From: Candidatus Eiseniibacteriota bacterium
Lineage (GTDB): Bacteria; Joyebacterota; Joyebacteria; Joyebacterales; Joyebacteraceae
Assembly (NCBI GenBank): GCA_030610515.1
Contig: JAUWRQ010000110.1
Location: forward strand, 1 to 5,382
Reading direction: 5' to 3'
Length of the DNA: 5,382 nt
In this document: positions 5,157 to 5,382 of the stretch, piece by piece
Numbering within the stretch: the stretch's first letter is position 1
Layout: each line of letters starts with the position of its first letter
The notes under the pieces: generated by a model
Database searches by the model: none
The model's input: the letters and a program-made list of their open reading frames with translations, nothing else
What the model was told of the DNA's origin: nothing
Position numbers and translations under genes: made by a program

Positions 5157-5382
5157 CTATCTCTTCGAGAACTGGAACTTCTTCCGTGCCTTGGCCTGGC
5201 CGGGCTTCTTCCGTTCCCGCTTGCGGGGATCGCGCGTCAGAAGTCCCGCCTGCTTGAGAGGCTTCCGGTAGCTCTCGTCGACGGTCACGAGAGCGCGCGC
5301 GATGCCGAGCCTGACGGCCCCAGCCTGCCCCGAGATCCCACCGCCCCGGACGCTCGCGTGCATGTCGTAACGATCTCCCGTC
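5157..5382 (-). CDS. rpsI: 30S ribosomal protein S9, C-terminal part (5' end outside window)
   Basis: Structural protein of the small ribosomal subunit; in the family the C-terminal tail reaches towards the P-site tRNA. The frame is open to the right edge of the window, so only the last 74 codons and the TAG stop are present. The start lies outside. The visible protein contains the S9 signature region ([20 protein letters not shown]), then a basic C-terminal region ([20 protein letters not shown]) and ends in FSKR, the classic S9 terminus ending in Lys-Arg. The methionine at 5361-5363 is internal and should not be taken as the start, because the codons before it (TGDRYD) fit the family. In many bacteria rpsI follows rplM, which is then expected just beyond the right edge. 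It is the first gene of the series here, 158 nt upstream of rpsB. Identification is secure. Confidence 0.96.
   Translation of the reverse strand, partial: TGDRYDMHASVRGGGISGQAGAVRLGIARALVTVDESYRKPLKQAGLLTRDPRKRERKKPGQAKARKKFQFSKR

Noticed and set aside
4999..5157. N-terminal extension of S2 from a GTG at 5157
   Set aside because: The 53 extra residues are not part of the S2 family, the GTG directly abuts the rpsI stop, and the ATG at 4998 has a strong ribosome binding site and gives the family N terminus.
1..5382. Defence system, mobile element, CRISPR array or RNA gene
   Set aside because: Nearly the whole window is accounted for by core housekeeping genes in conserved order; no repeat arrays, transposase-like frames or tRNA/rRNA-like sequences were seen.

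Overview
The window is a G+C-rich bacterial chromosomal segment in which every supported gene lies on the minus strand. It is best read from the right end to the left: rpsI (3' part) - rpsB - tsf - pyrH - frr - small ferredoxin gene - uppS - cdsA - dxr (5' part). This is the widely conserved bacterial cluster linking ribosomal protein S2, EF-Ts, UMP kinase and ribosome recycling factor to undecaprenyl phosphate and phospholipid precursor synthesis. The one uncommon member is a 56-codon 2[4Fe-4S] ferredoxin gene between frr and uppS.

Layout. Positions 5157-5382 hold the C-terminal 74 codons of ribosomal protein S9. A 158-nt leader follows (4999-5156), with a 9-bp hairpin and a possible 10-codon leader ORF, and then rpsB (4237-4998). 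tsf (3542-4180) encodes a short-form EF-Ts and overlaps pyrH (2842-3558) by 17 nt. frr (2278-2838) starts 3 nt after pyrH. A 91-nt gap (2187-2277) carries two small hairpins, each followed by the same short sequence, and leads into the ferredoxin gene (2016-2186). uppS (1143-1991) follows after 24 nt and overlaps cdsA (311-1153) by 11 nt. dxr starts with TTG at 296, 14 nt after cdsA, and runs off the left edge.

How the genes fit together. S9, S2, EF-Ts and RRF serve translation. UMP kinase feeds pyrimidine nucleotide synthesis. UppS makes the C55 lipid carrier for cell wall glycans, CdsA makes CDP-diacylglycerol, and Dxr performs the first committed step of the MEP isoprenoid pathway, which supplies UppS with isoprenoid substrate. 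The ferredoxin may supply electrons to the iron-sulfur enzymes of the same pathway (IspG, IspH) or may serve general anaerobic metabolism; the sequence does not decide between these.

Organism. High G+C, the MEP pathway, a Thermus-like short EF-Ts and a clostridial-type 2[4Fe-4S] ferredoxin in a housekeeping operon suggest a bacterium with some anaerobic metabolism, perhaps from a poorly sampled phylum. I cannot name the lineage. I see no mobile elements, CRISPR, tRNA or rRNA genes and no sign of recent transfer. Apart from the ferredoxin insertion and the two leader regions, this is ordinary core genome.
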